Shown: positions 59,796-64,000 of the stretch, piece by piece | How the letters are laid out: every line of letters starts with the position of its first letter | Numbering within the stretch: the stretch's first letter is position 1 | DNA from: Sphingomonas kyeonggiensis | Lineage (GTDB): Bacteria; Pseudomonadota; Alphaproteobacteria; Sphingomonadales; Sphingomonadaceae | Direction: 5' to 3' | DNA: 64,000 nt | Assembly (NCBI RefSeq): GCF_030812785.1 | Contig: NZ_JAUSTJ010000003.1 | Coordinates: 310,001 to 374,000, forward strand | The notes under the pieces: model-generated | Databases searched by the model: none | Told to the model about the DNA's origin: nothing | The model's input: the letters and a program-made list of their open reading frames with translations, nothing else | Position numbers and translations under genes: made by a program

Positions 59796-60751
59796 GCCGC
59801 GGCGTGCTCGATCAGCCGCGGCAGGTTCCCGGCCAGCAGGGCGATTGCCTCGTCCGGCCTGGTGCCGAGCGTCAGGCGCCATGCGCCGTGTTGCGTGATC
59901 CGGCGCAGCCCGGCCTCGATCTCGGCCGAGAGCAGGTCGAAGCCCGGCTCGAGCGGGCCGAGTGCTGCCAGTGCCTCGGGCGGAGACAGCGGCTCCAGCG
60001 CCACCCGGTCGCCGCGCGCCAGCACGCACAGGCTGGCGGCGGCCGCGGTGACCGGCCGTCCGGACGCGGGCAGGGCGACGGCGCGCTTGCGCTTGCCGTT
60101 GCGCAGGCGGATCGGTGCATCCTCCTGCCCGGGCGCGTCCTCGGGGAACAGGTGCACGGGGCGCGGGACGCCCCAGATGCGCAATCTGCGCTCGGTCTCC
60201 AGATAGATCGTATCGTCCGAAAGCAGCGGGAAGCCGGCGGCATGCGCGGCCAGGGCGAGGCAGCTCTTCCCCGAGCCGCTGGGCCCGGCGAGCAGGATCG
60301 CCGTCGTTCCCGCGACGAAGCCCGAAGCATGGATCGGCGTGCGGCCGTTGCGGGTGAGCAGCCACAGCAGCAGGCAATCGAGCACCTGCTCGCGAAACGC
60401 AGGATCGTCAAAGGCGCCCGCATGGGGCACCCGGCTCCAGGCATGTCCCCGCCCGGCATCGGCATGCGCCTCGGTGCCGCCCCGGATCGAGAGCCGCAGT
60501 CCGTCGACCGCAACGCTGGGCATGCCGTTGCCGACCGGAACCGGACCAGTCGTCAGGTGAAGTTCGAGCACAGGCCCGTGCGGGTCGGCCGGCGCTTCCC
60601 AGCCGCGGCAGGCGCTGGCGACCGCAGTGATCAGCCGCGGATGGCTGGCGGTGACGCGCAGGGTCACGCCGAGCGGCGAGAAATAGGCAGAGGCGCAGCC
60701 CTCCGCCGGTGCCCTGTCCCTGGCCGGTTCCGTTCCGCTTCCCGCGCTCAT
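59792..60751 (-). CDS. HprK-related serine kinase-like protein
   Basis: 319 residues. A C-terminal HPr-kinase-like domain has the Walker A loop GPSGSGKS at 156-163 and a SDD motif at 178-180, followed by an Arg/Lys-rich loop (RLRNGKRKR). The N-terminal 130 residues lack similarity to HprK. Such HprK-related kinases phosphorylate peptide or sugar targets in lasso and HPr-rel-A systems rather than HPr itself. It is the first gene of the minus operon, and its promoter faces the radical SAM operon. Confidence 0.85.
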   Translation of the reverse strand: MSAGSGTEPARDRAPAEGCASAYFSPLGVTLRVTASHPRLITAVASACRGWEAPADPHGPVLELHLTTGPVPVGNGMPSVAVDGLRLSIRGGTEAHADAGRGHAWSRVPHAGAFDDPAFREQVLDCLLLWLLTRNGRTPIHASGFVAGTTAILLAGPSGSGKSCLALAAHAAGFPLLSDDTIYLETERRLRIWGVPRPVHLFPEDAPGQEDAPIRLRNGKRKRAVALPASGRPVTAAAASLCVLARGDRVALEPLSPPEALAALGPLEPGFDLLSAEIEAGLRRITQHGAWRLTLGTRPDEAIALLAGNLPRLIEHAAA

Positions 60752-60802
60752 CGCTCCACGCCTGCTCGAGTCATTCTCTTGAGTGGGGGCGCGGCGCGCG
60801 AA

Positions 60803-60836
60803 GGTTCAAACCACTTCCTGCGAACGGTTTTGAACC
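60803..60836. promoter_or_regulatory. Paired GGTT-AACC elements in the divergent promoter
   Basis: GGTTCAAACC (60803-60812) and GGTTTTGAACC (60826-60836), centres about 23 bp apart. Together they also form a longer inverted repeat (GGTTCAAA/TTTGAACC). They lie in the 140-bp gap between the kinase and radical SAM starts, and could be operators for both operons. Confidence 0.5.
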
Positions 60837-60891
60837 ATCGCCGGCGGGGGCGCCACTAACCCGGGAAACAGCCTCGCAATGGAGTGGCAAT

Positions 60892-62289
60892 GTGATCCTG
60901 GTCGCTCATTCCTTCTACCTGCGACGCGACGGCAAGCAATTCGAACGATCCAGACCCTATGCGCCGCTCGCCACACTGCTTGCTGCCGCCATTCTTCGCG
61001 AGCAGGGCCATGCGGTCGCGCTGTTCGACGCCACCTTCGAGCCCTGTGTCGAGAGCTTCACCACCTGCCTCCAGGCGGAGGCGCCGAAGGTCGTCCTGCT
61101 GATCGAGGACAATTTCAACTATCTCACCAAGATGTGCACCGAGGATCGGCGTGCCGACGCGCTGCACATGGTCGCGGCTGCGCGCCGCGCCGGCGCGCGG
61201 GTGGCGGTGAACGGGCCCGACGCCTCGGACAATCCGCGCCTCTATCTCGATGCCGGGGCGGATGCGGTGATGACCGGTGAAGGCGAGCTCGGGGCCGCGG
61301 CGATCGTCGATGCCCTTGAGCGCGGCCTGCCGCTCGACAAGGTTCCCGGGCTGATCCTCTGCGATGGCCAGGGCGGGCTGCGGCACACGCCGCCGCGCCT
61401 GCAGCATCAGGCGCTCGACGCGCTGCCCTTTCCCGCCTGGGACCTGGTCGATGCCCAGGCCTATCGCGAGACCTGGACGCGGGCGCATGGCCGCCTGTCC
61501 TGGAACATGGCGGCCTCGCGCGGCTGCCCCTATGCGTGCAACTGGTGCGCCAAGCCGACCTTCGGGCGGCGCTATACCCAGCGCTCGGCCGCCTCGATCG
61601 CCGAGGAGATGGCGCGGCTCAAGCATGCGGTGGCGCCCGACCATGTCTGGTTCGCCGACGACATCTTCGGGATGACCGAGGACTGGATCGCCGCCTTTGC
61701 CGAGGAGGTGCTGCGCCGCGACGCGTGCATCCCGTTCATGATGCAGTCGCGCGCCAATCTGATCACCGAGCCGGTGGCGGCGGCGCTGGCCAGGGCGGGC
61801 GCGGAGGAAGTGTGGCTCGGGGTCGAATCCGGCTCGCAGCGCATCCTCGACGCAATGGACAAGGGCACCCAGATCGAATCGGTCCGCACCGCCACGCGCA
61901 CCCTGCGCCGGCACGGGATCCGCTCGGGCTGGTTCCTCCAGCTCGGCTATCCGCCCGAGGACTGGGAGGACATCCTCCTCACCCGCGACCTGCTGCGCGA
62001 CGAGCGGCCCGACGAGATCGGCGTCTCGGTCTCCTATCCGCTGCCGGGCACGGTGTTCCACGCGCGCGTGGTCGCGGAGCTCGGCGCGCGCCGCAACTGG
62101 CGCGACACCGATGAGCTGGCGATGCTGTTCCAAGGCACCTTCGACACCGCCTTCTACCGGCTGGTGCGCGATGCGCTGCACGCCGATGTCGATACCGGAA
62201 TGGTCGATGAGCTGCGCTGGCACGATCTCGCCCAGCGCGCCGATGCCCATCGCTCCGCCAGTCCCCTCCGCATGGAGCTGCGGGCATGA
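60892..62289 (+). CDS. B12-binding-domain radical SAM protein
   Basis: 465 residues. An N-terminal cobalamin-binding-like Rossmann domain (about 1-150) precedes the radical SAM barrel with C212, C216 and C219 (RGCPYACNWCAK). ESGSQRILDAMDKG is the typical segment towards the barrel end. The B12 domain lacks the usual DxHxxG His, as is common in this group. Enzymes of this class methylate unactivated carbons or form rings. The start is GTG 60892 behind GGAG; no better ATG lies in frame. Confidence 0.87.
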   Translation: MILVAHSFYLRRDGKQFERSRPYAPLATLLAAAILREQGHAVALFDATFEPCVESFTTCLQAEAPKVVLLIEDNFNYLTKMCTEDRRADALHMVAAARRAGARVAVNGPDASDNPRLYLDAGADAVMTGEGELGAAAIVDALERGLPLDKVPGLILCDGQGGLRHTPPRLQHQALDALPFPAWDLVDAQAYRETWTRAHGRLSWNMAASRGCPYACNWCAKPTFGRRYTQRSAASIAEEMARLKHAVAPDHVWFADDIFGMTEDWIAAFAEEVLRRDACIPFMMQSRANLITEPVAAALARAGAEEVWLGVESGSQRILDAMDKGTQIESVRTATRTLRRHGIRSGWFLQLGYPPEDWEDILLTRDLLRDERPDEIGVSVSYPLPGTVFHARVVAELGARRNWRDTDELAMLFQGTFDTAFYRLVRDALHADVDTGMVDELRWHDLAQRADAHRSASPLRMELRA

Positions 62290-63095
62290 GCGTGGCGGCG
62301 GACCTGCTGCCCGCCGGCGCGGCGTTCGACGCGATCGCCGGCGATTTCGATGCGCGCTTCGGCGCATGGCGCAGCGTCGAGGCCCAGCGCCGGGCGGTGC
62401 GGAGCCAGCTGCTCGACCTCTTCCCCGAGGGCGCGCGCCTGCTCGAGATGGGTGGCGGCACCGGGATCGACGCGGCCTGGCTTGCGGCGCGCGGCCGCCG
62501 GATCCTGCTCACCGATGCCTCCCCGGCGATGGTGGCGGAAGCGGCGTGCAAGCTCGGCCCGGAGGCGACGGAGGTGCTGGCGGTCGAGCAGCTCGATCGC
62601 CTTGCCGAGCGGGGCGAGCGTTTCGACGGCGCCTTCTCCAATTTCGCCGCGCTCAACTGCGTCTCCGATCTCGCGCCGATGGGCCGCAGCCTCGCCCGCC
62701 TGGTGCGGCCCGGCGGGCATGTCGCGCTGGTGGTCTTCGGCTGCTGCTGCCCGGGCGAGATGATCACCGAGGCGGCACGCGGGCGCTTCCGCAACATGCT
62801 GCGCCGAGGCCGGACGGATGACGTACCCGCCTCGCTCGGCGGGCAGGCCTTCAGCGTGCGCTATCATCGCAAGCGGGCGATCGTCGCGGCGATGGCGCCG
62901 GGGTTCCGCTATACCGGGCGTAGCGCGATCGGCCTGTTCGTCCCGCCCAGCGCCGCGGAGCCCTGGATCTCCCGCCACCCCCGGTTCCTTGCCGGGCTCG
63001 AGGCCATCGACAGGCACGCCGCACGCCGGCTCGCCTTGTTCGGCGATCACATCCTCTACCGGTTCGAGCGGCGCCGGGACGGGGACCCGGCATGA
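62286..63095 (+). CDS. Class I SAM-dependent methyltransferase
   Basis: 269 residues. Motif I RLLEMGGGTGIDAAWLAARG is at about 49-68 and DASPAMVAEA about 79, with later segments NFAALNCVSDLAP and PGGHVALVVFG. It has ubiquinone/menaquinone methyltransferase-like architecture. ATG 62286 overlaps the radical SAM stop (ATGA) and its own stop overlaps the next methyltransferase. Substrate unknown; a small-molecule or peptide-bound target of the preceding enzyme is inferred. Confidence 0.86.
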   Translation: MSVAADLLPAGAAFDAIAGDFDARFGAWRSVEAQRRAVRSQLLDLFPEGARLLEMGGGTGIDAAWLAARGRRILLTDASPAMVAEAACKLGPEATEVLAVEQLDRLAERGERFDGAFSNFAALNCVSDLAPMGRSLARLVRPGGHVALVVFGCCCPGEMITEAARGRFRNMLRRGRTDDVPASLGGQAFSVRYHRKRAIVAAMAPGFRYTGRSAIGLFVPPSAAEPWISRHPRFLAGLEAIDRHAARRLALFGDHILYRFERRRDGDPA

Positions 63096-63898
63096 GCGCG
63101 CCGCTTGCCGACAGTCTCGAGCGCTTCCGCATCGACTATGCCGCACATCGCGCCGCGGAGGGGCGTGGCCTGGCGGAGACGGAGCTGCTCGCGCTTCCCT
63201 GGCTCGAAAGCGGCCCCATGGCCCGTCAATGGTCAGTCCGCGCCCGCACGTTCGAGGTCCTTCTCGCGCATGTGATGGCCCCGGTCGCACGGGCCGCGGG
63301 GCGGCCGTTGCGGGTGCTCGATCTCGGCGCCGGAAATGGCTGGCTCTCCTATCGGCTCGCATGCCGGGGACATGATTGCACTGCCGTCGATATCCGTGAC
63401 GATCGGGTGGACGGCCTCGGTGCGGCCGAGCCGCTTCGCGCACGGGCGCCCTTCGCCTGCTCCGTCGCGAGTTTCGACGCGTTGCCGATGGCCGATCACT
63501 TCGCCGATCTCACGATCTTCAATGCCGCGCTCCATTACGCGACCAGCCTGGACGAGACCCTGGCCGAGGCAGCGCGGGTGACGCGGCCCGGCGGCATGCT
63601 CGTCATTCTCGACTCCCCCTTCTACGCGAAGGACAGCCAGGGCGCGGCCATGGTCGCGGAGAAGCATGCCCATGCCGCCGAACGCTTCGGCACGCGCGCG
63701 CAGAGCCTGCTTGCGCTGCCGCACATCGAGTATCTGACCGCCGCCCGGCTAGCTGAGGCCTCGGCTCCCCTCGGCATCGCCTGGCGGCGGCGGCGCGTCC
63801 TCTATCCGCTCTGGTACGAGCTGCGTCCGCTCGTCGCGCGCCTGCGCGGCACCCGCGCACCCTCCCGCTTCGACATCTGGACCGCGCGAAACCCATGA
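63092..63898 (+). CDS. Second class I SAM-dependent methyltransferase
   Basis: 268 residues. RVLDLGAGNGWLSYRLACRG gives motif I (about 70), AVDIRDDRVDGL the acidic loop, and FADLTIFNAALHYATSLDETL with RPGGMLVILDSPF the later motifs. It differs from the preceding methyltransferase in sequence and so is unlikely to be a simple duplicate. Four-base ATGA overlaps at both ends put it firmly in the operon. Confidence 0.86.
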   Translation: MSAPLADSLERFRIDYAAHRAAEGRGLAETELLALPWLESGPMARQWSVRARTFEVLLAHVMAPVARAAGRPLRVLDLGAGNGWLSYRLACRGHDCTAVDIRDDRVDGLGAAEPLRARAPFACSVASFDALPMADHFADLTIFNAALHYATSLDETLAEAARVTRPGGMLVILDSPFYAKDSQGAAMVAEKHAHAAERFGTRAQSLLALPHIEYLTAARLAEASAPLGIAWRRRRVLYPLWYELRPLVARLRGTRAPSRFDIWTARNP

Positions 63899-64000
63899 TC
63901 CTGCTGATCAACCCCCGGGCCACCCGCCCGAAGAACCGTCGCTTCCCGCTGAGCCTGATGGCGATCGGCGCCGCGCTCCCTGCCGGTACCGATTGGGAGA
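63895..64000 (+). CDS. Start of a second B12/radical-SAM-like protein (cut by window end)
   Basis: The visible 35 residues (MILLINPRATRPKNRRFPLS, then LMAIGAALPAG) match the first strand and helix of a cobalamin-binding-domain radical SAM protein, like the beginning of the gene at 60892. ATG 63895 overlaps the previous stop by four bases. The CxxxCxxC motif should lie beyond the window. Confidence 0.6.
   Translation, partial: MILLINPRATRPKNRRFPLSLMAIGAALPAGTDWE

Noticed and set aside
59792..60751. Genuine HPr kinase/phosphorylase of the PTS
   Set aside because: Only the P-loop half is HprK-like, the N-terminus differs, and there are no ptsH or ptsI genes nearby; context is a tailoring cluster.

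Overview
The window is about 64 kb of high-GC DNA from an alphaproteobacterium, most probably a Sphingomonas or a close sphingomonad. The support is inferential: GC-rich codon use, a large SusC-like TonB-dependent receptor, many exported (Sec, Tat and lipoprotein) hydrolases, a MerC-Zur pair, an N-terminally extended S9, CtaA, and short dispersed palindromic intergenic repeats. No rRNA locus is present, so the genus is not proved. Both ends cut genes: an M20 peptidase at the left and a second radical-SAM-type protein at the right.

Layout. 0-4.2 kb: M20 peptidase, then an NAD-salvage module (pncB and the regulator nrtR on the minus strand, pncA divergent) with a strong dyad between nrtR and pncA. 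4.3-8.6 kb: tRNA-Gly(CCC), a small unknown protein, an exported GH35/42-type glycosidase, a lipid-kinase/phosphoesterase pair and a VOC protein. 8.6-11.7 kb: a DUF1800 lipoprotein/DUF1501 Tat-protein pair. 11.9-16.0 kb: a compact operon headed by a GbsR/MarR-like regulator with a probable leaderless promoter, followed by two DUF4166 proteins (one fused to a saccharopine-dehydrogenase-like domain), two small related membrane proteins and a DCC-family thiol protein. 16-21 kb: HExxH protein, rplM-rpsI, two tandem paralogous exported proteins (one frameshifted), cutA and ctaA. 21-28 kb: exported sulfatase, D-aminoacylase-like amidohydrolase, serine hydrolase and penicillin acylase. 28-34 kb: dxs, merC-zur, two alpha/beta hydrolases and a GH24 lysozyme. 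34-43.8 kb: tlyA, TspO, UbiK, YbjN, proC, hemerythrin, an exported esterase, a low-GC island with a 2OG-Fe(II) dioxygenase, TetR/O-methyltransferase, MarR, ilvE and tRNA-Gln(TTG).

44.3-54.5 kb is a glycan-utilisation locus: a LacI regulator, a GH2 beta-galactosidase-type enzyme, a ThuA lipoprotein, a large TonB-dependent receptor and a GH127 beta-L-arabinofuranosidase-type enzyme. A LacI-type operator sits on the predicted start point of the receptor promoter, and a near-identical operator lies 14 kb away, upstream of the exported esterase at 38.06 kb. This suggests one regulon aimed at arabinose/galactose-containing plant polysaccharide.

54.6-64 kb is the least ordinary part. A tightly overlapping minus-strand operon encodes an HprK-like kinase, two GT4 glycosyltransferases, an ABC exporter and an NTP_transf_5 nucleotidyltransferase. 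Facing it is a plus-strand operon of a radical SAM protein, two methyltransferases and the start of another radical-SAM-type protein. The divergent promoter between them carries two GGTT-AACC elements. The kinase/nucleotidyltransferase/exporter set resembles peptide-tailoring (lasso-type or HPr-rel-A) systems, but no precursor, PqqD or cyclase is visible before the window ends.
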